The notes beneath the pieces were generated by a model. That model saw only the letters and a list, made by a program, of their open reading frames with translations, ran no database searches and was not told the origin of the DNA. A DNA stretch of 64,000 bases, taken from contig JAFACG010000017.1 of assembly GCA_023425645.1 (NCBI GenBank), positions 31,071 through 95,070 of the forward strand, given 5' to 3'. Position numbers and translations under genes: made by a program. How positions within the stretch are numbered: position 1 is the stretch's first letter; every line of letters begins with the position of its first letter. The DNA comes from Pseudomonadota bacterium. Lineage in GTDB: Bacteria; Pseudomonadota; Gammaproteobacteria; Burkholderiales; Burkholderiaceae_B. This document shows positions 25,535 through 34,328 of this stretch, piece by piece.

Positions 25535-26373
25535 TCAGAGACTCCATGTTCAACCGCATTCCAGACGTCCAGGGCTTCTCGCATCGCGGCAACGTCATGG
25601 ACACGGACAACTTTCGCACCCCGGGCCACGCAGGCCAGGGCTGCCGACAGACTACCGATCAGGCGCTGACCCACCGGCTTGCCGGTGACATGCCCGATCA
25701 TGGATTTGCGCGACAGGCCGATCAGCCAGGGGTAGCCGGGCACCCCTGCCTGCTCCAGGCCGCGCAGCAGCTGGTAATTATGGGCGACTGTCTTGCCGAA
25801 GCCAAAACCAGGATCCAGCATGATACGCCTGGAATCCACGCCATGCTGCTGCAAATGGTCACAGCGCTCTTGCAAAAAGTCACGAACTTGTGTCAACACG
25901 TTGTCGTAGTGCGGCTCCTTCTGCATGGTGCGCGGTTCGCCCTGCATGTGCATGATGCACAGGCCGCAGTCCGAATCGCGCACGGCCTCCAGCGCGCCGG
26001 GCATGCGCAGCGCATAGATGTCGTTGATGATGTCGGCCCCGGCGGCCAGGCTGGCGCGCATGATCTCGGGCTTGAAGGTGTCCACCGACAGCGCCACGCC
26101 GGTGGAGCGCAAGGCCTCCACCAGAGGGATGACGCGCTCCATTTCCTGCTCCAGGGACACGGGTTCGGCGCCCGGCCGGGTGGATTCCCCGCCAATGTCC
26201 AGGATGTCGGCGCCTTCGGCGATCAATTGATGGGCGTGGTCCAGCGCCCGCGGCAGATCGGCATGCTGGTTGCCGTCGTAGAAGGAATCGGGCGTGACAT
26301 TCACGATCCCCATAACCAAAGGGCGCTCCAGCCCAAGCTGAAAGCGCCCACAAGACCACTCGGAGTGATTCAT
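25531..26373 (-). CDS. folP: Dihydropteroate synthase
   Basis: The 280-residue enzyme joins p-aminobenzoate to hydroxymethyl-dihydropterin diphosphate in folate synthesis and is the sulfonamide target. Motifs are [11 protein letters not shown] (about 24-34), [14 protein letters not shown] (60-73), [34 protein letters not shown] and GLSRKSMIG. It lies between ftsH and glmM on the minus strand and overlaps glmM by four bases. Confidence 0.97.
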   Translation of the reverse strand: MNHSEWSCGRFQLGLERPLVMGIVNVTPDSFYDGNQHADLPRALDHAHQLIAEGADILDIGGESTRPGAEPVSLEQEMERVIPLVEALRSTGVALSVDTFKPEIMRASLAAGADIINDIYALRMPGALEAVRDSDCGLCIMHMQGEPRTMQKEPHYDNVLTQVRDFLQERCDHLQQHGVDSRRIMLDPGFGFGKTVAHNYQLLRGLEQAGVPGYPWLIGLSRKSMIGHVTGKPVGQRLIGSLSAALACVARGAKVVRVHDVAAMREALDVWNAVEHGVSE

Positions 26374-26397
26374 GAAATAGGCAATGCCTATGAGATG

Positions 26398-28305
26398 TTA
26401 AACAGGAGTCGTCGCGGCCGTGCCCTTGTCGCCGGTGGGGCTGGCGCCCGTGGCCGGTGGCGTGGAGCCGTCGGACGGAGAGTTGTCGCCGCCGGGCACA
26501 TGGGGCGCCCGTGGAGGCAGGCCCTTCATGATGTCGTCGATCTGGTCGGCGTCGATGGTTTCCCATTCGAGCAGGGCCTTGGCCATGGCTTCCATCTTGT
26601 CGCGGTTGTCCTCGATGAGCTTGCGGGCCACGCCGTACTGCTCGTCGATGATCTTGCGGATCTCGAAGTCCACCTTCTGCATGGTGGCCTCGGACACGTG
26701 CGTCGTCTTGGTGACGCTGCGGCCCAGGAACACCTCGCCTTCGTTCTCGGCATACACCACGGGGCCGAGCGAATCGGTCATGCCGTAGCGGGTGACGATG
26801 TCGCGGGCGATCTGCGTGGCGCGCTCGAAGTCGTTGGATGCGCCGGTGGTCATCTGGTTCATGAAGACCTCTTCGGCGATACGGCCGCCGAACAGCACCG
26901 CGATCATGTTGAGCAGGCGCTCCTTGTCCATGCTGTAGCGGTCGCCTTCAGGCAGTTGCATGGTCACGCCCAGGGCGCGGCCGCGCGGGATGATGGTGAC
27001 CTTGTGCACGGGGTCCGTCTTGGGCAGCATGCAAGCCACCAGCGCGTGGCCGGCTTCGTGGTAGGCCGTGTTGCGGCGCTCTTCCTCGGGCATGATCATG
27101 GTGCGGCGCTCGGCGCCCATGATGATCTTGTCCTTGGCGCGCTCGAAGTCCTGCATGTCCACCGTGCGGCCGTTGCGGCGGGCGGCGAACAGGGCGGCCT
27201 CGTTGACCAGATTGGCCAGGTCGGCGCCGGAGAAGCCGGGCGTGCCGCGGGCCAGCACCACGGGATCCACGTTGGGAGCCAGCGGCACCTTGCGCATGTG
27301 CACTTTCAGGATCTGCTCGCGGCCGCGGATGTCGGGCAGGCCGACCACCACCTGGCGGTCGAAGCGGCCGGGACGCAGCAGCGCGGGGTCGAGCACGTCG
27401 GGACGGTTGGTGGCGGCGATGACCAGCACGCCCTGGCCGGTTTCGAAGCCGTCCATTTCCACCAGCAGCTGGTTCAGCGTCTGTTCGCGTTCGTCGTTGC
27501 CGCCGCCCAGGCCGGCGCCGCGTTGACGGCCCACGGCGTCGATTTCGTCAATGAAGATGATGCAGGGAGCCTGCTTCTTGGCGGTCTCGAACATGTCGCG
27601 CACGCGCGAGGCGCCCACGCCCACGAACATCTCCACGAAGTCGGAGCCGGAAATGCTGAAGAACGGCACCTTGGCCTCGCCGGCGATGGCGCGCGCGAGC
27701 AAGGTCTTGCCGGTGCCGGGCGAACCGACCATCAGGATGCCGCGCGGGATGCGACCGCCCAGACGCTGGAAACGGGACGGATCGCGCAGGAAGTCGACCA
27801 GCTCCTGCACGTCTTCCTTGGCCTCGTCGCAGCCGGCTACGTCGGCGAAGGTGACGGGATTGGAGTTTTCGTCGAGCAGGCGCGCGCGCGACTTGCCGAA
27901 GCTGAACGCCCCGCCCTTGCCGCCGCCCTGCATCTGGCGCATAAAGAACACCCAGACCCCGATCAGCAGCAGCATGGGGAACCAGGAGATGAACAGGCTG
28001 GTCAGGAAGGAAGGTTCTTCGCGGGCCTTGCCCGAAACCTGCACGCCGGACTTGACCAGCTCGGGCACCATCCACAGGTCGCCCGGCGAGGTCAGCGTGT
28101 AGCTGCGGCCGGAGTCGGGCGTGACGTGCAGGGTATCGCCCTGGATGTCCACCTTGGTGATGCGGCCGGCGCGCGCATCGTTCATGAATTGCGTGTACGT
28201 GACGCCATCGGTGGTTGCCGGCCGGCCGTCAAACTGCTTGAAAACAGTAAACAGCACCAGCGCAATGACCATCCAGATCGCGACTTTGGAAAACGAGTTG
28301 TTCAA
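26398..28305 (-). CDS. ftsH: ATP-dependent zinc metalloprotease FtsH
   Basis: The 635-residue protease is anchored in the inner membrane. I set the start at a TTG (28305), giving [27 protein letters not shown], because an AGGAGA ribosome site lies six bases upstream and this N-terminus matches what I recall of Bordetella FtsH. Membrane helix 1 is at 7-25 and helix 2 at about 98-120, with a small periplasmic domain between. The AAA domain has Walker [14 protein letters not shown], Walker [13 protein letters not shown] and the second region of homology. The zinc site is HEAGHALVA. FtsH degrades membrane proteins, sigma-32 and LpxC in relatives. Confidence 0.96.
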   Translation of the reverse strand: MNNSFSKVAIWMVIALVLFTVFKQFDGRPATTDGVTYTQFMNDARAGRITKVDIQGDTLHVTPDSGRSYTLTSPGDLWMVPELVKSGVQVSGKAREEPSFLTSLFISWFPMLLLIGVWVFFMRQMQGGGKGGAFSFGKSRARLLDENSNPVTFADVAGCDEAKEDVQELVDFLRDPSRFQRLGGRIPRGILMVGSPGTGKTLLARAIAGEAKVPFFSISGSDFVEMFVGVGASRVRDMFETAKKQAPCIIFIDEIDAVGRQRGAGLGGGNDEREQTLNQLLVEMDGFETGQGVLVIAATNRPDVLDPALLRPGRFDRQVVVGLPDIRGREQILKVHMRKVPLAPNVDPVVLARGTPGFSGADLANLVNEAALFAARRNGRTVDMQDFERAKDKIIMGAERRTMIMPEEERRNTAYHEAGHALVACMLPKTDPVHKVTIIPRGRALGVTMQLPEGDRYSMDKERLLNMIAVLFGGRIAEEVFMNQMTTGASNDFERATQIARDIVTRYGMTDSLGPVVYAENEGEVFLGRSVTKTTHVSEATMQKVDFEIRKIIDEQYGVARKLIEDNRDKMEAMAKALLEWETIDADQIDDIMKGLPPRAPHVPGGDNSPSDGSTPPATGASPTGDKGTAATTPV

Positions 28306-28412
28306 AGCCAATCTCCTGCGATTGCGATAACTTGCCAAATATGCTGACACACACCTGAACAAGCGCCATACTTAGTTCATTCTACCCGATCCCGAGACCG
28401 GCAAGTCATAAA

Positions 28413-29051
28413 TTACCTGGCCTTCAGACCCCGGGCAACCAGAAAAGTCTCGGCGGATTTATCGCGTGACGCCTTGGGTTTGCGTTCCACCACTCTGACA
28501 AATTTCTGCTTGAAAGATTCGACGATCTGGGAAAAACCACTACCGTGGAACGCCTTGACGATGAGCGCGCCGTCCGCAGTGAGATGCTCCGTGGCGAATT
28601 CCAGCGCCAGATCGCACAGATGCTGGATGCGGGCCGAATCGGCCGAGGCCACACCAGACAAGTTGGGGGCCATGTCTGAAATTACAAGGTCCACGGGCGC
28701 CCCGTCCAGGCTGGCGTGCAGGCGCTCGAGCATTTCGTCCTCGCGAAAGTCCCCCTGCATGAACTCGACCCCTGCGATCGGCTCCATTTCCAGGATGTCC
28801 AGCGCGATGATGCGCCCGTCCAGCACCCCGCCGGGCCCCACCATGCGCTCGCGTACCAGCTGCGACCAGCTGCCCGGCGTGGAACCCAGGTCCACGACCA
28901 CCTTGCCCTTGACAGGAATCTTCTCCAGATCCAGGATTTCACTCAGTTTGAAGGCCGCGCGCGCGCGATACCCTTTTTGTTGCGCCAGTTTGACGTAGGG
29001 GTCATTTATATGCTGATGAACCCAATCTTTAGAGAATTTTTTCTTGGCCAT
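28413..29051 (-). CDS. rlmE: 23S rRNA 2'-O-methyltransferase RlmE (FtsJ/RrmJ)
   Basis: A 212-residue methyltransferase for U2552 of 23S rRNA. The N-terminal [29 protein letters not shown] carries the first catalytic Lys. The SAM-binding motif is [13 protein letters not shown], followed by [13 protein letters not shown] (catalytic Asp) and [11 protein letters not shown] (second Lys). Its start codon is only 17 bases from the divergent yhbY start, so its promoter must overlap yhbY coding sequence. It lies upstream of ftsH on the same strand, the standard rlmE-ftsH order. Confidence 0.96.
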   Translation of the reverse strand: MAKKKFSKDWVHQHINDPYVKLAQQKGYRARAAFKLSEILDLEKIPVKGKVVVDLGSTPGSWSQLVRERMVGPGGVLDGRIIALDILEMEPIAGVEFMQGDFREDEMLERLHASLDGAPVDLVISDMAPNLSGVASADSARIQHLCDLALEFATEHLTADGALIVKAFHGSGFSQIVESFKQKFVRVVERKPKASRDKSAETFLVARGLKAR

Positions 29052-29068
29052 TCCCGTACAATCTCTTT

Positions 29069-29656
29069 ATGCCAAAACTCAACCTTACACCCCATGAGCG
29101 CAGCGATCTTCGCGCTGCTGCTCACGCCTTGCGCCCTGTCGTCCTGATCGGCGACAACGGCCTGACGCAGGCCGTGCTGAAGGAAATCAGCGTGCACCTC
29201 CAGGCCCATCAGCTCATCAAGATCCGTGTGGCCGGCGACGATCGCGAAGCTCGCCTGGAAATGCTCGAACGCATCTGCGACGCGCTGGACGCCGCCGCGG
29301 TCCATCACCTGGGCAAGATGCTGACCATCTACAAGCCCAATCCCGAACGCCCGTCCGTGTTCGGCGCTCCCGAAAAGCCCACCCGCGCCGTGCGCAAGCC
29401 TTCCGAGCCCTATACCCCCAAGAAGCTGGCGGCATCGGGCGTCAAGCGCACCCGCAGCTCGGAACGGGCCCGACGCGCCGAAATGAAATCGGAACGCAGC
29501 AGCACCCAGGAAAAGAAATCGTCCGCCGCTCCCCGCAGCGTGCAGAAATTCGCCGCGGTCAAGCCGGCGGCTCCTCGCAGCGCCACCCGTCGCCCGGGCA
29601 GCGCCATGTCCCTGAAGGCGGGCGCCCGTCGCGGACTGTCGTCCGGCAAACGCTGA
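29069..29656 (+). CDS. yhbY: YhbY-type CRM-domain RNA-binding protein with a basic tail
   Basis: Residues 1-97 are a CRS1-YhbY (CRM) domain: LTPHERSDLRAAAHALRPVVLIGDNGLTQAVLKEISVHLQAHQLIKIRV followed by HHLGKMLTIYKP. The GDNGLT motif corresponds to the GxxG-like RNA-binding loop. Residues 98-195 form an unstructured, strongly basic Lys/Arg/Ser/Ala-rich tail, about doubling the 97-residue E. coli protein. YhbY associates with large ribosomal subunit precursors, which fits its divergence from the rRNA methyltransferase gene rlmE. A terminator follows. Confidence 0.92.
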   Translation: MPKLNLTPHERSDLRAAAHALRPVVLIGDNGLTQAVLKEISVHLQAHQLIKIRVAGDDREARLEMLERICDALDAAAVHHLGKMLTIYKPNPERPSVFGAPEKPTRAVRKPSEPYTPKKLAASGVKRTRSSERARRAEMKSERSSTQEKKSSAAPRSVQKFAAVKPAAPRSATRRPGSAMSLKAGARRGLSSGKR

Positions 29657-29677
29657 ACGCCCGACTTCATAAATTAT

Positions 29678-29713
29678 AAGGCCCCCGCAGAATGTGCAGG
29701 GGCCTTTCTTTTT
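29678..29713 (+). terminator. Terminator after yhbY
   Basis: An 8-base-pair stem (AAGGCCCC with GGGGCCTT), with an inner GCA/TGC pair, is followed by TCTTTTTC. Confidence 0.82.
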
Positions 29714-29753
29714 CAGGGCGCGCCCCGAAGGCGGCGGACGGGGCCGCCGGGCA

Positions 29754-30230
29754 TCAGATGTAGCTGATGCCGATGATCTCGTATTCGCGGATGCCGGCCG
29801 GCGCCTTGACTTCGACCACGTCGCCTTCGGACTTGCCGATCAAGGCGCGCGCCACGGGGCTGGAGATGGAGATCTTGTTGGCGCGGATGTCGGCCTCGAC
29901 GTCGCCCACGATCTGGTACGTGACCTTGTTGCCCGACTCCAGGTCCTCGATCTCGACCGTGGCGCCGAAAACGACGCGGCCGTCGGCCTGCAGCGTGGAC
30001 GGCTCGATGATCTGGGCGTTGGACAAGGTGCCTTCCAGTTCGCTGATGCGGCCTTCGATGAAGCCCTGGCGCTCGCGGGCGGCGTCGTACTCGGCGTTCT
30101 CGGACAGGTCGCCCTGCGCACGCGCCTCGGCGATGGCGTTGATGACGTCAGGACGTTCTACCGTCTTGAGGCGGTGTAATTCGACTTGCAAACGTTGTGC
30201 GCCCTGCGCAGTCAATGGAATCGCAGACAT
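29754..30230 (-). CDS. greA: Transcription elongation factor GreA
   Basis: A 158-residue protein from the ATG at 30230 (MSAIPLTAQGAQRLQVEL). A longer open frame extends upstream but is not protein-like and overlaps an intergenic repeat. The N-terminal coiled coil carries the tip acidic motif DLSENAEYDAARERQ (about 41-55). The C-terminal FKBP-like domain contains VVFGATVEIEDLESG and ISSPVARALIGKSEGDVVEVKAPAG. It rescues stalled RNA polymerase by stimulating transcript cleavage. Confidence 0.97.
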   Translation of the reverse strand: MSAIPLTAQGAQRLQVELHRLKTVERPDVINAIAEARAQGDLSENAEYDAARERQGFIEGRISELEGTLSNAQIIEPSTLQADGRVVFGATVEIEDLESGNKVTYQIVGDVEADIRANKISISSPVARALIGKSEGDVVEVKAPAGIREYEIIGISYI

Positions 30231-30309
30231 AATATTCCTGCTCAACAAGTAAAAGACGCTCCGCAGCGGGAGCGCCTGGAAGATAGGGAGAACCGGTGAT
30301 AGGGGCGTA

Positions 30310-30406
30310 TGCCCTGCTGCGCAGGCCAAGGCCTGCTTGCCGCCCCCGAAGGGCGTTCTTGCCTTGAGCGATCCGGCGTTCCGGCGGCCCCCGGCGGCAA
30401 AAAAAG
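30310..30406. repeat. Diverged intergenic repeat element, copy A
   Basis: It shares with the segment at 35240-35406 the blocks CTGCGCAGGC, GCCTGCTTGC, a CCCCC-AAGGG hairpin and a terminal CGGCGGCAAAAAAA that runs into a terminator. Similar GGGGGC/CGGCGGC elements are frequent between genes in Bordetella and Achromobacter, as I recall. Confidence 0.5.
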
Positions 30407-30427
30407 TCCCGCAAAGAACCGGGACTG
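30399..30427 (-). terminator. Leftward terminator downstream of the NCS2 permease gene
   Basis: Read leftward, AGTCCCG pairs with CGGGACT and is followed by seven T. Confidence 0.78.
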
Positions 30428-30488
30428 TGAGAGCTATTGTCGGCAAACTGTCAGGAAATAGCAAGCCCCCGCGCATCGCGGGGTTTTG

Positions 30489-30517
30489 CCGGGTCCGCCA
30501 AGGCCTGGCGGACCCGG
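30489..30517. terminator. Strong hairpin at the end of the NCS2 permease gene
   Basis: A perfect 12-base-pair inverted repeat, CCGGGTCCGCCA with TGGCGGACCCGG, has a five-base loop and no long T run. It could stabilise the mRNA 3' end or assist termination. Confidence 0.55.
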
Positions 30518-30537
30518 CATGTGGCGCGCAGGCCGCG

Positions 30538-31863
30538 TCAGCGCGCTGCGGCGCGGCGGCCCCGCAACAGAGCATGCAGGATGATGGCGCCGAAGGTGGC
30601 GCAACCGATGCCGTCCAGGCGGATCGCGCCAAATTGCAAGGAAAAGTTGCCGGCGCCCAGGATCAGGGTGACGGCGGCCACCAGCAGATTGCGGTTGTCG
30701 CTGAAGTCGACCTGGTTGACCACCCAGATGCGCGCGCCGGAGATGGCGATCAGGCCGAACACCACCACCGACATGCCGCCCAGCACGGGGCCGGGAATGG
30801 ACTGTATGACGGCGCCGAACTTGGGCGAAAAGCCCAGAAAGATCGCGATCACGGCCGCGAAGGCGAAGACCAGCGTGGAATAGATGCGGGTGGCCGCCAT
30901 CACGCCGATGTTCTCGGCATAGGTGGTCACGCCCGTGCCGCCCACGGCGCCCGAGACCATGGTTGCCACGCCGTCGCCCACGAAGGCCCGGCCCAGGTAG
31001 CCGTCCAGGTCCTGGCCCGTCATGGCGCTGACCGCCTTGATATGCCCCAGGTTCTCTGCAACCAGGATGATGGCCACGGGCACGATGACCGTCATGGCGT
31101 GAGCTTCGAAGACGGGCGAGGCGAAGGTGGGCAGGCCCAGCCAGGCCGCCTGCTCGATGGCGCTGAAATCGATGGGTGTGCCGTAGCCCATGACATTGGT
31201 GAACACCCAGTACAGCACGCAGGCCACGAACAGGCCCACCAGGATCAACAGGCGTTGCGCCACGCCGCGCGTGTACACGGCGATGCCGCCCACGCACAGC
31301 ACCGTCATCAGGGCCATCAGGGAATCGAAGGTGCCTGCGCCCATGGCGCCCTTGGCGGCGATGGGCGCCAGGTTCAGGCCGATCACCGCCACGATGGCGC
31401 CGGTCACGACGGGCGGCATCCAGTGGTTGATCCAGCGCGCCGCCCCGCCCCGCGTGCGGGCGTTGAAGATCCAGACCAGCAGGCCGATCAAGGTGTAGAC
31501 CAGGCCGCAGACGATGATGGCGCCCAGCGCCACGCCGATGTTGGCGTTGGCGCCGCTGCCCGCATAGCCCGTGACGGCGATCACCCCGCCGATGAAGGCA
31601 AAGCTCGAACCCAGGTAGCTGGGCACGCGCCCGCCCACGAAGACGAAGAAGATCAGGGTGCCGATGCCGGACATCAGGATGGCCAGATTGGGATCGAAAC
31701 CCATCAGCAGGGGGGCCAGGATGGTGGATCCGAACATGGCCACCACGTGCTGCGCGCCCATGGCGATATTCTGCGGCGTGGCCAGGCACTCGTCGGGCTG
31801 CACCACCGTACCCGGCTCGCTGCCGGACACGCGGCGCCAGCGCGGGAAGTAGGACTGAGACAT
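30538..31863 (-). CDS. NCS2-family uracil/xanthine permease
   Basis: The protein has 441 residues from the ATG at 31863 (MSQSYFPRWRR) and about 14 hydrophobic segments. Family motifs are NIAMGAQHVVAMFGSTILAPLLMGFDP near the N-terminus, then VAENLGHIKAVSAMTGQDLDGYLGRAFVGDGVATMVSGAVGGTGVTTYAENIGVMA, the NCS2 signature with the substrate-binding Glu and Gly-Thr region. It is a proton-coupled nucleobase importer in the inner membrane, probably for uracil (UraA/RutG branch), although xanthine cannot be excluded. It stands alone between greA and a divergent phosphatase gene. Confidence 0.9.
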   Translation of the reverse strand: MSQSYFPRWRRVSGSEPGTVVQPDECLATPQNIAMGAQHVVAMFGSTILAPLLMGFDPNLAILMSGIGTLIFFVFVGGRVPSYLGSSFAFIGGVIAVTGYAGSGANANIGVALGAIIVCGLVYTLIGLLVWIFNARTRGGAARWINHWMPPVVTGAIVAVIGLNLAPIAAKGAMGAGTFDSLMALMTVLCVGGIAVYTRGVAQRLLILVGLFVACVLYWVFTNVMGYGTPIDFSAIEQAAWLGLPTFASPVFEAHAMTVIVPVAIILVAENLGHIKAVSAMTGQDLDGYLGRAFVGDGVATMVSGAVGGTGVTTYAENIGVMAATRIYSTLVFAFAAVIAIFLGFSPKFGAVIQSIPGPVLGGMSVVVFGLIAISGARIWVVNQVDFSDNRNLLVAAVTLILGAGNFSLQFGAIRLDGIGCATFGAIILHALLRGRRAAAR

Positions 31864-32175
31864 AAAAGGAAATTCCAGAAGGGAAGAAAACGGGACGGAC
31901 GAACCCGGACGGCATCCGTGAGCCATCCCGGTCGGCGGATCAGGGCCGGTTCGTCGAGGCATAATTTTAGACATGAACGGCTGAGCTAGACAGCAAAAAA
32001 CGCGGTGCGGCGCTCCTTTTGCCGCGCATGCAGCGTCTGACGCAACACTGGCCGGTCCCGGCGGCTATATGCGTTATACGCATGTCGTTCTGGTTCCCCA
32101 TGCCGCAAGCACTACAATGGAAGCAGCGCCAGCCCCGGCGGCCCGATGCAACTCTTTCTCTTGATGATCCTGACC
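31864..32175. other. Divergent intergenic region, NCS2 permease / histidine phosphatase
   Basis: This should carry promoters in both directions. I see a TACAAT -10-like hexamer at 32113-32118 pointing right and a short GCGGC/GCCGC hairpin near 32030. No gene is apparent. Confidence 0.45.
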
Positions 32176-32814
32176 ATGAATACGTCCATCTGCCTGATAC
32201 GCCACGGCGAAACAGCCTGGAACGCGGTCCGCCGCCTGCAGGGCTGGCAGGACATAGAACTGAATGAAACGGGACTGCAGCAGGCCCACGCCCTGCAGCG
32301 CCACCTGAGTTCGCCCGCCTTCGACATGCGGGTGGACGCCGTATTCAGCAGCGACCTGCGCCGCGCATCGGAAACCGCGCGCCTGGCCTGCCGACACTGG
32401 GACCTGCCCGTGCAGACGGATGCAGGGCTGCGCGAGCGCGGCTTCGGCGTGCTGGAAGGCCAGCCCTGGGACGCCGCGGGACGCCACGGCCCCGACCAGC
32501 CCGGCAACACGGTGGACATAGACTGCGCCGTGGAAGGCGGCGAGTCCCTGCGCCAGTTCCAGGCCCGCGTGCTGGGCTGCTTCGAGAAGCTGGCTGCCGG
32601 GCATCCCGGCAAGAACCTGCTGGTCTTCGCCCATGGCGGGGTCATCGACATGGTCTGGCGGCGCCTGAACGGCCAGGCGCTGAACGCCAAGCGCGCCCAC
32701 GCCATCCTGAACACCAGCCTGAACTATTTCAGCATCGATCCGGCCCTGAACTGGACGACTCGGGCCTGGGGGCAGTTGCCCCATCTGGAACAGGCCCTGG
32801 ACGAGGCGCCGTAG
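32176..32814 (+). CDS. Histidine phosphatase family protein (phosphoglycerate mutase-like)
   Basis: The protein has 212 residues from the ATG at 32176 (MNTSICLIRHGETAWN). The catalytic phospho-histidine motif is LIRHGETAWNAVRRLQGWQDIELNETG at residues 7-33, with the proton donor Glu in LRERGFGVLEGQ and the second His in LLVFAHGGVIDM. This histidine phosphatase family includes cofactor-dependent phosphoglycerate mutase-like phosphatases and CobC. The length and absence of cobalamin genes nearby favour a general phosphatase of unknown substrate. It is convergent with the LysE gene, 16 bases away. Confidence 0.88.
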   Translation: MNTSICLIRHGETAWNAVRRLQGWQDIELNETGLQQAHALQRHLSSPAFDMRVDAVFSSDLRRASETARLACRHWDLPVQTDAGLRERGFGVLEGQPWDAAGRHGPDQPGNTVDIDCAVEGGESLRQFQARVLGCFEKLAAGHPGKNLLVFAHGGVIDMVWRRLNGQALNAKRAHAILNTSLNYFSIDPALNWTTRAWGQLPHLEQALDEAP

Positions 32815-32830
32815 CGCGCCATCCGGCGGC

Positions 32831-33463
32831 CTACAGTGAGCGCGCCAGGCCCACCGCCTGCCACAGCAGGGGAAAGGCGATGGACCACATGATCACCCCG
32901 ATCAGCAGCTCCAGCATGCGCCAGGCGCGAGGCTGCCTGAACAGCGGCAGCAACAGACGCGCACCAAAACCCACGCCGAAGAACCACAAGGCCGATGACA
33001 AGGCGGCGCCAAGCACGAACCAGGGTTTCTGCTCGGCCGAGAACGACGCGCCCAGGCCGCCTATGATCAGCAAGGTGTCCAGGTACACGCCCGGATTCAG
33101 GTAGGTGACGGCCAGGGTGGCCAGAATGGTGGCCCACAAGCCCGCCCCGCCCTGTCCATCCAGCAATTCCAGACTGCTTTGCGAGCGCAGGGCGGAATGG
33201 AAGGATCGGGCGCCGTAGGCCAGCAGAAACAGGGCCCCGCCCAGCGTCAGCGTCAGGGCCAGCCAGGGCCGCGCCGCGATGACCGCGCCGACCGCCATGA
33301 CCCCCATGATGATGAACAGCAGGTCCGACAGAGCGCAGATCAGTACGACAGGCAGCACATGGCGACGCAGCAGGCCCTGCTTGAGCACGAACGCATTCTG
33401 GGCGCCGATGGCCACGATCATGGCTAGGCTCAGCATGAAGCCTTTGAACAAAGGTTGCAGCAT
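32831..33463 (-). CDS. LysE/ArgO-family amino acid exporter
   Basis: A 210-residue inner-membrane protein with six hydrophobic segments. The N-terminal signature GFMLSLAMIVAIGAQNAFVLKQGLLRRHVLPVVLICALSDLLFIIMGV (residues 8-55) and the mid motif TYLNPGVYLDTLLIIGGLG match LysE/ArgO exporters of basic amino acids. It starts five bases after the SDR stop codon, so the two are probably cotranscribed. Arginine or lysine is the likely substrate by family resemblance only. Confidence 0.88.
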   Translation of the reverse strand: MLQPLFKGFMLSLAMIVAIGAQNAFVLKQGLLRRHVLPVVLICALSDLLFIIMGVMAVGAVIAARPWLALTLTLGGALFLLAYGARSFHSALRSQSSLELLDGQGGAGLWATILATLAVTYLNPGVYLDTLLIIGGLGASFSAEQKPWFVLGAALSSALWFFGVGFGARLLLPLFRQPRAWRMLELLIGVIMWSIAFPLLWQAVGLARSL

Positions 33464-33468
33464 GGAAA

Positions 33469-34239
33469 TCAGGAATCCTGGGGCGGGCGGGGCTTGCGCG
33501 GCGCATTGCGCGCCAGAAGGTCGTACAGCCAGTTGGGAAGCAGGCGCATCAGGCGCGAAACCACGCCCATGGGCCAAGGTATGACTCGATAGGATGCGCC
33601 GCGCGCGATGGCCTTGACGGCTCGCCGGGCAAAGGCATCGGCCGGCATCAGGAACGGCATGGAATAGGGATTGCGGGCGGTCATGGCGGTGCGCACGTAT
33701 CCCGGCGCGATGGTGACCACGCGTATGCCCTGCCCCGCCAGTTCCAGGCGCAGGCTTTCGCAATAGGCGATGACGGCCGCCTTGGAGGAGCTGTACGCTC
33801 CTGCGCCGGGCAGCCCGCGTATGCCGGCCACGCTGGCGATGCCCACCAGGGCGCCGCCGCCAGCCGCCTTCATGGGCGCGACGAATGGCTCGAAAGTGGC
33901 CACCATGGCCAGCAGATTGGTGTCCAGGATGGCCTTGAACACGGCGAAGTCCTCGTGCTCCTCGGTCAGGGTGCCGGCGCTGATGCCGGCGCTGGCGATC
34001 ACCACGTCCACTTTTCGCCCACAGAAAGCCAGGAAATCGTCGGCCGCCTCATGCAGGGCGTGGCGGTCGCGCACGTCCACGGCATAGACGCGATGCTCGC
34101 CCGGCAGGCTGTCCGCCAGGGCCTGGAGCTCGTCCAGGCGGCGCCCCAGCAGGCCGAGGCGCGCGCCCTGCGCAGCGTACTCCCGGGCCAGGGCGCGCCC
34201 CAGTCCGCTGCTGGCGCCGGTGATGAAGACCGACAACAT
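33469..34239 (-). CDS. Short-chain dehydrogenase/reductase
   Basis: A 256-residue SDR. The NAD(P)-binding motif TGASSGLGRALAREYA is at residues 7-22, and NAGI is replaced by SAGIS. The catalytic residues are Ser near GIASVAG and the YSSSKAAV motif at about 151-158. A hydrophobic, basic C-terminus (PWPMGVVSRLMRLLPNWLYDLLARNAPRKPR) suggests membrane association, as in DltE/YqjQ-like SDRs. The substrate is unknown. It lies between lpxO and the LysE gene. Confidence 0.88.
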   Translation of the reverse strand: MLSVFITGASSGLGRALAREYAAQGARLGLLGRRLDELQALADSLPGEHRVYAVDVRDRHALHEAADDFLAFCGRKVDVVIASAGISAGTLTEEHEDFAVFKAILDTNLLAMVATFEPFVAPMKAAGGGALVGIASVAGIRGLPGAGAYSSSKAAVIAYCESLRLELAGQGIRVVTIAPGYVRTAMTARNPYSMPFLMPADAFARRAVKAIARGASYRVIPWPMGVVSRLMRLLPNWLYDLLARNAPRKPRPPQDS

Positions 34240-34328
34240 GGCTCAACGCTCCCGCAAACCGGTGCGCGGACGGGGAAGCCGGCGCAGAGACGTCCGGCCG
34301 ACGGCGAAGCCTGCGTGCATAAGCATGA

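Larger units (their letters stand above)
30231..30537. other. Intergenic region greA/NCS2 permease with a repeat copy and three hairpins
   Basis: The region holds a diverged copy of an intergenic repeat (about 30310-30406), a leftward terminator (30399-30427), a CCCCGCG/CGCGGGG hairpin with TTTT (30467-30487) and a perfect 12-base-pair hairpin (30489-30517). I see no gene. Confidence 0.65.

Noticed and set aside
30231-30632. N-terminal extension of greA by more than 130 codons
   Set aside because: The extension covers an intergenic repeat and terminator hairpins and is not protein-like; GreA is complete at 158 residues from 30230.
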